DNA from: Methylobacterium sp. J-090 | GTDB taxonomy: Bacteria; Pseudomonadota; Alphaproteobacteria; Rhizobiales; Beijerinckiaceae | Direction of reading: 5' to 3' | Assembly: GCF_022829345.1 (NCBI RefSeq) | Contig: NZ_JAKSXV010000067.1 | Location: forward strand, 1-52,291 | Length of the DNA: 52,291 bases | In this document: positions 8,612 to 17,048 of the stretch, in pieces | Layout of the letters: every line of letters begins with the position of its first letter | Numbering within the stretch: the stretch's first letter is position 1 | Notes under the pieces: model-generated | Databases searched by the model: none | What the model was told of the DNA's origin: nothing | The model's input: the letters and a program-made list of their open reading frames with translations, nothing else | Position numbers and translations under genes: made by a program

Positions 8612-9465
8612 GGCGCGCCTCCGCCGGCGGGTGGGGGATTGGGCGGAACGACCACCGTCTCGGAGGCGCGCCGCGTGGGCGCGGCCGTGCGCGCGGCCCC
8701 GGGCGCCACGCCCGAGCGCAGCACCACCACCGTCACGTTGTCGGCGGCGTCCCGCCGGAGGGTCATCGCCAGGAGCGCGTCGCAGGCGGCCTGGGGGGCG
8801 TTGGCCAGGACGCAGGCCAGGATCTCGGCATCGTCCACGTCGCCGACGAGGCCGTCGGAGCAGAGGATGAACACGTCCCCGTCGACCAGGGTGCCGTGCT
8901 CGAGTTCGAGCTCCGGGTCCGGCCGCGCGCCCACCGCCTTGGTGATCACGTTCCGGCGCGGCCAGACCTTGGCCTCCTCGGGCGAGAGGATGCCCTTCTC
9001 CACGAGGTCGCGGGCCTCCGTGTGGTCGCGCGAGAGCTGCGCGATGGCGCCGTCGCGCACGCGGTAGACCCGGCTGTCGCCGGACCAGACGCAGGCGAAA
9101 TGGCTGTCGAAGGTGAGGAGAACGGCCAGCGTCGATCCGATGGTCGCGCCCCTGGCCCGCCCGAGGGACCACAGAGTCGCGTTGGCCCGCAGCACCCGGT
9201 CTTCCAGCCGCGCCAGGAGGTCGGGCGCCGACACGGCCGCCCCGATGGAGCCCAGCGCCTCCACCAGGGTGGCGCTGGCGAGCGCGCCGTCCTCGTGGCC
9301 GCCCATCCCGTCGGCGACGGCGAAGACGCCGAATTCAGGCGCGGCGAAGTAGCGGTCCTCGTTCTGGCTGCGGACCTTGCCCGCATGGGTCGCGCAGCCG
9401 AACTCGATGGGTGCCGGGTTGCCCTTGCCGGCATCGACAGGATGGGGATCGACAGGATGGGTCAT
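8608..9465 (-). CDS. pppA: T6SS PP2C-family protein phosphatase (PppA)
   Basis: 285 residues. The PP2C metal-binding and catalytic motifs are all visible: 'SQNEDRYF' near residue 34, 'VADGMGGHEDG', 'WSGDSRVYRVRDG', 'ILCSDGL' and 'DNVTVVVL'. PppA reverses the phosphorylation made by PpkA and so switches the T6SS off. The ATG at 9465 overlaps the tagF stop (ATGA) and the gene's own stop overlaps the ppkA start in the same way, so tagF-pppA-ppkA are translationally coupled. The C-terminal ~35 residues are a proline/alanine-rich tail without a recognised role. Confidence 0.94.
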   Translation of the reverse strand: MTHPVDPHPVDAGKGNPAPIEFGCATHAGKVRSQNEDRYFAAPEFGVFAVADGMGGHEDGALASATLVEALGSIGAAVSAPDLLARLEDRVLRANATLWSLGRARGATIGSTLAVLLTFDSHFACVWSGDSRVYRVRDGAIAQLSRDHTEARDLVEKGILSPEEAKVWPRRNVITKAVGARPDPELELEHGTLVDGDVFILCSDGLVGDVDDAEILACVLANAPQAACDALLAMTLRRDAADNVTVVVLRSGVAPGAARTAAPTRRASETVVVPPNPPPAGGGAP

Positions 9466-10151
9466 GGTGCCCCCCCCTCGAACACGCCCGTGAGCATCCC
9501 GGCGAACAGGTCCGGCGCCGGCAGGCCCAGGCAGGCGGCGGCGCGCGGCGGGAACCCCTCGCCGCCGGCCGTCCACCAGTACGACATCCCGGCATGGACC
9601 CGGCCGCGGTCGATGGGGCGCAGGGCGGCCATCACCCGCGCGAAGGCCCCGGCCTCCGCCAGGGCGATCAGCGTCCCGTCCCGGGCGCGGGTGGCCCCCG
9701 CCTCCGCCGGATCGGGCCCCGCGCCCGCGGGCCCCGGAAGGCGCGCCGCCGCCTCGGTCAGGTCCTCGAAACGGGTCTCCTCCGCCAGGGCCGAGAGCAG
9801 CACCCGTTCGGCCTGCCCGAACCAGTCGTCGAAGGCGTCGTATTCGGGCGGAGCGACGGGGTCGTCCGCCGCCGCCCGGTCGAACAGGGTCAGGGGAAAG
9901 TAGCGGCCGATGCCGTCCACCGAGGGCATGAACGCGCCGAGCACCGGCGCGCCGCAGAGTCCCGCGCCGAGCCAGAACCGCCAGATCGGCGCCCGCAGGA
10001 ACGCCGCCTGCCAGTCGCGCCCCAGGGCGAGGCGGCTCGCCGAGAGGCCGGCCTGCATCCACGGCTCGAAGGCGCCGAGGAACCCGCGCGAGGCGCCGAC
10101 GGCGACGAAGTCGCGCTTGGCCGGCAGCTTTCCGTAGAGGCCCGAGGGCAT
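9462..10151 (-). CDS. tagF: T6SS-associated protein TagF
   Basis: 229 residues, matching the TagF family throughout: 'GLYGKLPAKRDFV' at the N-terminus, 'W......APIWRFWL....CG' and 'VLGAFMPSVDGIGRYFPLTLF' in the middle, and 'WWT.GG' near the end. TagF is a post-translational repressor of T6SS activity; in Agrobacterium it is fused to PppA and acts through Fha. Here tagF and pppA are separate but overlapping genes. It begins 4 bases after the tssM stop. Confidence 0.94.
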   Translation of the reverse strand: MPSGLYGKLPAKRDFVAVGASRGFLGAFEPWMQAGLSASRLALGRDWQAAFLRAPIWRFWLGAGLCGAPVLGAFMPSVDGIGRYFPLTLFDRAAADDPVAPPEYDAFDDWFGQAERVLLSALAEETRFEDLTEAAARLPGPAGAGPDPAEAGATRARDGTLIALAEAGAFARVMAALRPIDRGRVHAGMSYWWTAGGEGFPPRAAACLGLPAPDLFAGMLTGVFEGGAP

Positions 10152-10155
10152 GGCG

Positions 10156-13100
10156 TCAGATCCCGTTCGGACAGCGGAACTCGCGCAGGGCCTGGAGCGC
10201 GAGCGGATTCTGGGCGGTGGCGGCGGTGAACCGGTACGACAGCTCGCGGCCCGCTGCGGCGAGGGTGACCACCACCGCGTCGCCCTGCTTCAGGACCGAG
10301 CCGGAATCGACGAGGCGGAACAGCGACCAGGTCCCGGTCTTCTCCGCGAGGGTGGTGGGCGCGGTGCCGCCGCCGAAGAAGCCCGCCGGCGTGCCCTCGA
10401 TGACGATGGAGGTCCGCGCCGGGCTCGCGGGGCCCGGCCACGTCACCGTGGACGGCGTGTTCACCCCCTGCTGGGTCACCACCGCGCTGCCGTTGACGTC
10501 GAGCTTCGCCCGCACCGCGTCGCCCGAGAGGGTGAGGGGCGCCACCGCGAAGGTCACCAGCGGCATGTTGCCCCCCGTCGAGAAGAACGCGTCGCGGATC
10601 TCGGCCGCGCGCTGGAACTCGCGCAGGGTCGCGGCCGAGAGCCCGCGCGCCACCTGATCGTCCGGCCGCCACGCCCATTGCGGGCGCGAGCGGTCCGTGC
10701 GCGACGCGAGGTTCTGGGTGAAGAAGCGGTCGAACACGCCGTTGGGCGCGAACAGCTTGGCGAAGTCCGCCGCCGGAATCTCGCGCTCGCTCGTCCGGAT
10801 GAAGGGGTAGCGGTTGGCGGCGACCTGCTGGCATTCGCGGATCACCTGATCGGTCAGGGCCTGGGCGATCTGCGACACGGCGGCCCCCGCGGCGTTGCCC
10901 TCGAACTCGTTGGCCACCTGCCGGATCATCGGCTCGAACGGCGCGGGGAAGCGCGCGGCCAGGGAGCGCAGGGCGCGCGTCTGCGTCACCAGGGTGGCGT
11001 TGGCCGGCTCGGCCTGATTGGGGTTGGTCGCCTCGATGGCCGCGTTCTTGATCTCGTTGAGGGTCGTGATCAGCACGTCGATGGTGCGGCGGCCGGCCTC
11101 GCCCTCCAGCAGCAGGTGGAACGGGCGGAACGCCGCTTCGATGTTGGCGCCCGGCGCCTCGTTGGCGGGCGCCGCGTACCGGTCCCCGGCGGCACTCGGA
11201 CCGCCCTCCAGGGCGATGCGCCCGAGGGCTGAGGCCGCGCCGGCGGCGGCCCCCGGCAGGATCGCCCCGGCCCTGGATTCGGCCTCCTTCGCCGCGCCGG
11301 CGGCCAGGACGGTCTTGATCCTGGCCGTTCGCGGATCGGTGCCGTCGCCGGGCTTGGCCGGCCGCTCGCGGGTGAGCCGCGTCTCGTCACGCAGGGATTC
11401 GAGGAGCTGGCGCAGGGGCGAGGTCGGGGCGGCGATGGCCTGGAGCGCCACGTAGCGCGGCTTGTCGGCGGCGAGCGAACGCAGCTTGAGCTTGCCCAGG
11501 GCCTGCATCCAGGCGGGCTGGAAATCGCGGGCGTAGAGCTTGAGCAGGTCGGCGAAGAGCGAGCCGTACTGCGCGGTGTAGGCCTGCTGGCGTCCGGCCT
11601 CGCCCAGCACCCAGCGGTCGCGCTCGGCCGCCTCGGCGACATCGCCGAAGCGGTCGATGAAGGCCTGGAAGAAGCCGTCGTAGGTGAAGAAGAACGGCAC
11701 CCGCAGGGTGTCGAGGCCGGCCCCGCCCGGCGCGTCGAAGACGAGGCCGGAATCGGGGCCGCCGGCGCGGGCCACGGTCCAGTCCCGCGCCGTGGCCGAC
11801 CGGGCCTGGGACTTCAGCAGCTCGTAGGCGCGCTCGGCGACGCTGAGGCGGGCGAGTGTCCGCTGGCTGTCCTCTACCAGGGATTGGTTGATCGAGACGA
11901 GGGGCGGGGTGCCGTCGTCGAGGTCGAGCATCGCCGTGAGATGATCTTCGAGGAGCTGGCGCCCCCGCGCGAAGCCGGCGCCGGGGTAGAGGTTCTCGGC
12001 CCAGTCGCGCCGCATCCACTGCACCACGAGGTCGCGGTCGAGGGGCGCGTCCGGGCGGCCGCCGAGCATGAGGTAGACCTTGAGCCCCTCGTAGACGAAG
12101 CTCGTGTTGGCGCGGTTGGCCTCGAGCTGCTCCTCCAGGCGGAAGATCAGGCGCGGCCGGAACAGGCGCTCGAGCCCGGCGCGATAACTCGTCTCGGCCG
12201 CCGAGCCGAGGCGCGGCCGCTGGCTCAGGCCGAAGGTGGCGAGCACCGGCGCGCCCTCGTCCCGGCCGGCGAAGCCCGCCGGCAGGTAGCGCAGGGTGTT
12301 GAGCAGGGGCAGGACCTTGGAGAAGTTGCGGTCCGAGACCACCGGCTCGCGCAGGGTCTCCGCCGCCTCGCCGCGGTACTTGCCCAGCAGGGTGTTGCTG
12401 AGGCCGATCAGCTGCTCGTTGCGCAGGTAGCTCGTCCACCACAGGCCCACCATCACGGCGGAGGCGAGGGCGAGGCCGCCGAACGCGGCAAGCCGCAGCA
12501 CGTTGGCGCGCCGCAGGGCCGCCTGGTTGGTGGAGACCCAGCCCGCCTCGCCGATCACCACCTTCCGCAGGAGGTCGCCGAGGAAGAAGCTGCGGCCCCG
12601 GCCCGAATAGACCGCGGCGTCCACGTCCTGCGCACCGAAGCTGCGCGACAGGGCGCCGATGAGCTGGTCGATGGGCGTGCCCGCCTGGGTGCCGGAGGTG
12701 AAGTAGAACCCGCGCAGGGTCGCGTTGACGTGGAACCGGCTCGGCTCGAACACGCGGTCGAGGAACGCGGCGATCTTCGGGCGCGTCGCCGCCATCTGAC
12801 TGGGGAAGCCGAACAGCACCACCCGCGCCGTCGGCACCGGCTCGTCCTGCAGCCGGTCGGGCAGCCAGTCGTTGAGCCGCTCGATCAGGGCGTCGAACTC
12901 GCCCGGCACCTCGCCGATCATGTTCCGGGTCTTGTCGGCGGTCTGGAAGGTGTGGCCCCAGACCATCTGCCGGTCCGTCTCGGAGAGGTGGCCGAAGAAC
13001 TCCATGAAGCCGGCCACGAGGTCGGCCTTGGTGAACAGGGCGTAGACCGGGAAATCCACCTTGAGCCGGTCGTGCAGCTCGACGAGGCGCTTGCGGATGG

Positions 13101-13794
13101 CGTCCGCATGGGCCGCGATGGTCTCGGGCGTGCCTGTGAGCAGGTCCTCCAGGCTGATCGCCACGATCACGCCGTTGATCGGCTGTTTCGGCCGGTTCAC
13201 CCGGAGGAGGTCGAGGAAGGAGAGCCAGCTCGCCCGGTCGCCCTTCGGGTCGGAATCCTGCGTGGTGTAGCGCCCGGCCGTGTCGATGAGCACGGCGTCC
13301 TCGGTGAACCACCAGTCGCAGTAGCGGGTGCCGCCGAGTCCGGCGACGGCCTCCGGCGTGCGGCCCCGGCTCAACGGGAACTTGAGCCCGGAATTCACCA
13401 GGGCCGTGGTCTTGCCCGCCCCCGGCGGCCCGATGATGATGTACCAGGGCAGGTCGTAGAGGGCGTCGCCCTTGGGGCCGCGCGCCTTGCGCAGGGTGGC
13501 GAGCGCGTCGGTCATGCCCGCCTTCAGGGTCTCGCCGTCGTCCTGGACGGCCTCCGCCTCGCTCAGGCCCGCCCGGAGCGCGCGGGCGGCGCGATGGCGG
13601 CGGTACAGGCTCCAGCCGATGGCGCCGGCGGCGGCCAGGAACACCGCGAGGCACAGGCCGGCGCGGACCCCGGTCGCCTCGAACGGCCGCACGTCGCCGA
13701 ACCCGACGAGGGGGCCGGCCCACCAGATGAGGGCCATGATCGCCAGGGCGCCCAAAGCCGGAGCGCCGAGGCGGAGCCACCACCAGCCCGTCAT
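10156..13794 (-). CDS. tssM: T6SS inner-membrane complex protein TssM (IcmF family)
   Basis: 1212 residues, the usual size. Two N-terminal transmembrane helices (about residues 10-30 and 42-65), then a cytoplasmic NTPase domain with an intact Walker A GPPGAGKTT (122-130) and 'VLIDTAGRY' as the Walker B region, a third transmembrane helix (about 435-455, 'LRLAAFGGLALASAVMVGLWW'), and a long periplasmic domain ending in the beta-rich C-terminal part. TssM with TssL forms the trans-envelope channel base. The ATG at 13794 has a GGGGGG tract upstream. It is separated from tssL by 159 bases that contain a very strong hairpin, unlike the rest of this tightly packed operon. Confidence 0.96.
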   Translation of the reverse strand: MTGWWWLRLGAPALGALAIMALIWWAGPLVGFGDVRPFEATGVRAGLCLAVFLAAAGAIGWSLYRRHRAARALRAGLSEAEAVQDDGETLKAGMTDALATLRKARGPKGDALYDLPWYIIIGPPGAGKTTALVNSGLKFPLSRGRTPEAVAGLGGTRYCDWWFTEDAVLIDTAGRYTTQDSDPKGDRASWLSFLDLLRVNRPKQPINGVIVAISLEDLLTGTPETIAAHADAIRKRLVELHDRLKVDFPVYALFTKADLVAGFMEFFGHLSETDRQMVWGHTFQTADKTRNMIGEVPGEFDALIERLNDWLPDRLQDEPVPTARVVLFGFPSQMAATRPKIAAFLDRVFEPSRFHVNATLRGFYFTSGTQAGTPIDQLIGALSRSFGAQDVDAAVYSGRGRSFFLGDLLRKVVIGEAGWVSTNQAALRRANVLRLAAFGGLALASAVMVGLWWTSYLRNEQLIGLSNTLLGKYRGEAAETLREPVVSDRNFSKVLPLLNTLRYLPAGFAGRDEGAPVLATFGLSQRPRLGSAAETSYRAGLERLFRPRLIFRLEEQLEANRANTSFVYEGLKVYLMLGGRPDAPLDRDLVVQWMRRDWAENLYPGAGFARGRQLLEDHLTAMLDLDDGTPPLVSINQSLVEDSQRTLARLSVAERAYELLKSQARSATARDWTVARAGGPDSGLVFDAPGGAGLDTLRVPFFFTYDGFFQAFIDRFGDVAEAAERDRWVLGEAGRQQAYTAQYGSLFADLLKLYARDFQPAWMQALGKLKLRSLAADKPRYVALQAIAAPTSPLRQLLESLRDETRLTRERPAKPGDGTDPRTARIKTVLAAGAAKEAESRAGAILPGAAAGAASALGRIALEGGPSAAGDRYAAPANEAPGANIEAAFRPFHLLLEGEAGRRTIDVLITTLNEIKNAAIEATNPNQAEPANATLVTQTRALRSLAARFPAPFEPMIRQVANEFEGNAAGAAVSQIAQALTDQVIRECQQVAANRYPFIRTSEREIPAADFAKLFAPNGVFDRFFTQNLASRTDRSRPQWAWRPDDQVARGLSAATLREFQRAAEIRDAFFSTGGNMPLVTFAVAPLTLSGDAVRAKLDVNGSAVVTQQGVNTPSTVTWPGPASPARTSIVIEGTPAGFFGGGTAPTTLAEKTGTWSLFRLVDSGSVLKQGDAVVVTLAAAGRELSYRFTAATAQNPLALQALREFRCPNGI

Positions 13795-13889
13795 CGGCGG
13801 CCCCCCGGCTCATATGATACCAACCGGCCATGAGGCTTCCTCATCGCCGGTTGCCCGCGCGACGGCGCGGCGGCTTTCGTCAGCCGGAC

Positions 13890-13922
13890 GCGTCGATCTC
13901 GACCATGGGTCGAGATCGACGC
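13890..13922. repeat. Perfect 15-bp inverted repeat between tssL and tssM
   Basis: GCGTCGATCTCGACC at 13890-13904 and its exact reverse complement at 13908-13922 with only ATG between them: a 15-bp stem with a 3-base loop. It lies in the 159-base gap between tssL (ends 13954) and tssM (starts 13794), in the leader of tssM when transcribed leftward. No T-run follows on the minus strand, so it is not a textbook terminator; an attenuator, an mRNA-stabilising or processing hairpin, or a palindromic protein site are possible. Confidence 0.6.
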
Positions 13923-13953
13923 AGATTGGTGTGCGGCGGGGATGGTGCGCATC

Positions 13954-15399
13954 CTAGCGGCTCCGCGACACGATGATCTCGACACGCCGGTTGCGGGCGC
14001 GCCCCTCGACGGTCTTGTTCGACGTGACCGGGACGTCGGCGCCCTTGCCCTCGATCTCGACGCGGTCCGGCTTCGACAGGCCGGCCTTCACGATCTTCGC
14101 CACCGCCCTGGCCCGCTCCAGCGAGAGCTGGAAGTTCGACGGGAACCGCACCGTGCGGATCGGCGCGCTGTCGGTGTGGCCGACCACCCGCACGGTGCCG
14201 GCCTCCCGCTCGACGAGGCCGCCGACCCGCTGGAGCATCGCCTGGAAGGCCGGCTTCACGCTGGCGTCGCCGGGGGCGAACAGGGCAGAGGCGAGGCGGA
14301 TGACGACCTGTCCGCCGTTCTCCACCACGGTGAGGGACTGATCCGCGATGTCGGCGCGCAGGGCGTTCTGGATCTGGCCGGCCTGGCTGTCGGGCGGGGG
14401 CGGCGGAGGCGGGGGGGGCGGGGCGTGGACCCGGCGCTGGATTCCGATCTCCGTGTCGGGATGGACGGTGACGAGGGCGGTGGCCGCGGCGTCCGCGCTG
14501 CCCGCGAGCAGCATCCGCAGCAGGAGGAAGAAGCCGAGCAGCAGCACGCCGACCACGGCGCCCACCGCCCAGAGCGGCGTCCTGTACCCGAAGGTCTCGG
14601 TGGCGATCGCCTGCCCCTGCCAGCGCGGCGACACCTCGCGGTCGGACTGGCGGGTGCGGCGCAGGAGTTCGTAGAGGTTGCGCTGGATCTGCTGGAGCGT
14701 CGCGGCACCGCTGGCCGAGGTCCGGTGGACCCCCTGGAAGCCCACGGCGAGGCAGGCGTGGAGCAGTTCCAGCAGGTCGTAGTTCCCCACCGGATCGACC
14801 TTGGCCCGGTCGAGTTCGGCAAAGAAGCGCACCCCGCCGGTGCGCTCGCCGAAGAAGCGGCTGAGCATGCTGTACTGGGCCCAGACGTGGCGCTCCTCGG
14901 CCGGGATGTTCTGGACGATGTCGTCGGCCGTGGCGCAGACGATGTACTGGGCCGAGCGGGCCTGCTCGGCCGGGACGCCGGACGCGCGGGTATCGGCCTC
15001 GAAATCCTCGATGCTGGCGGCGACCTGCTCCATCAGGTTGGCGAAGGAGGCGTGCGAGAGCTGCACCCGCAGGCGCCCGAGCAGGAGCAGCAGCGGCCCG
15101 GCCGCCCTGAGGTAGGGGTTGCGGTTGGGCGCCACCACCACGTCGCGCTTCATCACCAGGGCGCGGGCGCGCTCGCCCGGGGGCGGCGCCACCGGGGGCG
15201 GCGGGGCGGCGGGGCCGCCGAGATCGGAGGTCGCCCAGTCGTCCTGATCGGGCGCGGATGGCGCGGGCGTGCGCCGCGGCGGCGTCGAGGCCGGAGACTG
15301 GGGCGGCATTCGCGCGGGCGACTCGGGCGCCGGGCGCAGGCGCCCGCCGGGGTCCGGCACGATGATGGTGCGGTCGTTGCGGCCGAACGGATCGCTCAT
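13954..15399 (-). CDS. tssL: T6SS membrane protein TssL with C-terminal OmpA domain
   Basis: 481 residues. A proline-rich N-terminus (1-~85) is followed by the DotU/TssL cytoplasmic domain (about 95-270: 'NPYLRAAGPLLLLLGRL', 'AQYIVCATADDIVQN', 'FFGE', 'LELLHACLAVGFQG'), one transmembrane helix (about 275-298), a poly-proline linker and an OmpA-like peptidoglycan-binding domain (about 350-480, 'VVGHTDSAPI', 'LSLERARAVAKIV', 'ARNRRVEII'). This 'evolved' TssL anchors the T6SS base to the cell wall, a task otherwise helped by TagL. The frame is open further upstream, but the ATG at 15399 is the first Met that gives a normal N-terminus. Confidence 0.95.
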   Translation of the reverse strand: MSDPFGRNDRTIIVPDPGGRLRPAPESPARMPPQSPASTPPRRTPAPSAPDQDDWATSDLGGPAAPPPPVAPPPGERARALVMKRDVVVAPNRNPYLRAAGPLLLLLGRLRVQLSHASFANLMEQVAASIEDFEADTRASGVPAEQARSAQYIVCATADDIVQNIPAEERHVWAQYSMLSRFFGERTGGVRFFAELDRAKVDPVGNYDLLELLHACLAVGFQGVHRTSASGAATLQQIQRNLYELLRRTRQSDREVSPRWQGQAIATETFGYRTPLWAVGAVVGVLLLGFFLLLRMLLAGSADAAATALVTVHPDTEIGIQRRVHAPPPPPPPPPPDSQAGQIQNALRADIADQSLTVVENGGQVVIRLASALFAPGDASVKPAFQAMLQRVGGLVEREAGTVRVVGHTDSAPIRTVRFPSNFQLSLERARAVAKIVKAGLSKPDRVEIEGKGADVPVTSNKTVEGRARNRRVEIIVSRSR

Positions 15400-15460
15400 G
15401 GTGCGCGGCCCGTTCGCGGGCGGCCGGTCCCGGTCGGCCGGGTCGTGTCGGGGGAGCCGC

Positions 15461-16798
15461 TCATCGGCGCCCCTCCAGCACGGCCCACAGCTCCAGTTCG
15501 AGCTGTGGCCAGTCGCCCGAGAAGTGCATCCCGATGGAACTCGCCACGCTGAAGTCCGGCCACAGCGACGATTGCCGGTCGAGCAGGAAGTAGACGTGGT
15601 CGGCGATGGCGCGAATCTGCGGCGGCGGGGCCGGCAGGTGCACGAGGGGCACGCCCGGCAGGTGGGCGTGGACGATCTCATTCATCTTGGTGTTGGGCCC
15701 GATCTTGAACAGGTTCGGGAACTGCGCCTGGATTTCCGTGAGGGGCCGCAGGGCCGAGACCTCCAGCACCAGGCTGGCGTTCCGGAACAGGTTGCGGTCG
15801 CGGATCATCGACACGAAGGCGTTGGGCGCCCGCTCGATGATCTCCAGGCGGATCGCGCGCCGGCCGAGCTGGGCGCTGAGGAAGTCCTGGATGTCGCGCA
15901 CCACGGGCGTGAACGTGGTCTCGAGGTCGTCGTGGTCGTAGGCCGCGTAGGTCCGGGCCCGCCGGTCGGCGGTGGTGAAGGTCGCGAGCTCGCCCGCCAT
16001 CCGCAGCAGCTCCTCGTAGAGGCGCTCCGGGTGGATGAACCGCGACTGATGGAAATGCCGCAGGACCGGGATGTGCCGGTTCAGGAGTTGCAGGATGAAG
16101 TAATCCGCGCTCTGCAGCCCGCCGCCGGCCGTAGGGTCGGCGGCGTAGCGCGCCAGTTCCTCGAGCTTGTTCTCGACCCAGCCGATGACGCGCTCGATCC
16201 AGCCCTGGACCACCGGATGCGTCGCGCAGGTGAGGACCGGCGGCGCGAACGTCTCGTCGAACACGATGTTGCGGTCGCGCACCTCGACGATGCGCCCGAT
16301 GGGCAGGCTGACATAGCCGGGCTTGGCCGTCTTGCGCAGCTCGAAGGCGAGGCGCGGGAAGGCGACGTCGATCTCCTCCTCGATCCGCAGGGCCGACGTC
16401 GAGTCGATGAGCTGCTCGACCCCGGGGATGTAGCGGCTGGCGCTCTCGGCGTCGGCGGCCTCCACCTCGCGGGTGTTGGCCGCCCCGATGGGCATGGAGA
16501 GCCAGACCAGCATCTTGCCGGCCCCCTCCGGCACGTCGATGGGCGGCGGCAGCGGCGAATCGGCGGGAATGTCGAACGGCGTCCCGTCGGGCATGATCCC
16601 GGTGGCGCGCCGCACGGAGAACTTGCTCTGCTGCGCCAGGTCGCGGTCGATCTCGATGGAGGAGAAGCCCCACGGATAGGGCGTCACGTGGCGCACCCGG
16701 CTCTCGACGAGGGCCTCGAGATAGCGGTCGCTCTGCTGGAGATGGTGAGGCCGCAGGAACAGGCCCTCGGACCAGACGACCTTGCTCTTCCAGGACAT
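15461..16798 (-). CDS. tssK: T6SS baseplate protein TssK
   Basis: 445 residues, the family's standard length. The N-terminus 'VVWSEGLFLRPHHLQQSDRY' is diagnostic of TssK. Further family blocks are 'PYPWGFSSIEID', 'YFILQLLNR..P.L.H', 'HPERLYEELLRMAGEL', 'RNLFRNASLVLEV' and 'QFPNLFKIGP'. TssK links the baseplate (TssEFG) to the TssLM membrane complex. The start at 16798 was chosen over longer readings because the diagnostic N-terminus begins there. The 250 bases upstream to fha hold no gene. Confidence 0.96.
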   Translation of the reverse strand: MSWKSKVVWSEGLFLRPHHLQQSDRYLEALVESRVRHVTPYPWGFSSIEIDRDLAQQSKFSVRRATGIMPDGTPFDIPADSPLPPPIDVPEGAGKMLVWLSMPIGAANTREVEAADAESASRYIPGVEQLIDSTSALRIEEEIDVAFPRLAFELRKTAKPGYVSLPIGRIVEVRDRNIVFDETFAPPVLTCATHPVVQGWIERVIGWVENKLEELARYAADPTAGGGLQSADYFILQLLNRHIPVLRHFHQSRFIHPERLYEELLRMAGELATFTTADRRARTYAAYDHDDLETTFTPVVRDIQDFLSAQLGRRAIRLEIIERAPNAFVSMIRDRNLFRNASLVLEVSALRPLTEIQAQFPNLFKIGPNTKMNEIVHAHLPGVPLVHLPAPPPQIRAIADHVYFLLDRQSSLWPDFSVASSIGMHFSGDWPQLELELWAVLEGRR

Positions 16799-17048
16799 CC
16801 CCGCCCGCTCTCCCGCCCTGGACGTCATCGGGAGGGCGCGGCCGCGACGGCGGTCGCTCCCGCGCCGCGGCGTTCCGCCCCTCCCGAAAGGCATACTGGT
16901 TTTTCTTGGTCTGGCCAACGCCCATCCAAGGATGATCCAAGGGAAGACCTTCCCAAAACGAAATCTCCCCGTGGGCAACGATCGCGAGGCCGGCGGGGCG
17001 GGCGCGCGCCGACAGATGAGCGCAAGCAGAACCCATCGCCGTCCGGCG

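Noticed and set aside
5168..9067. 1299-codon open frame on the plus strand opposite the transglycosylase, ppkA and pppA genes
   Set aside because: Arg/Gly/Ala-rich shadow of three well-recognised minus-strand genes; stop-free only because of high GC.
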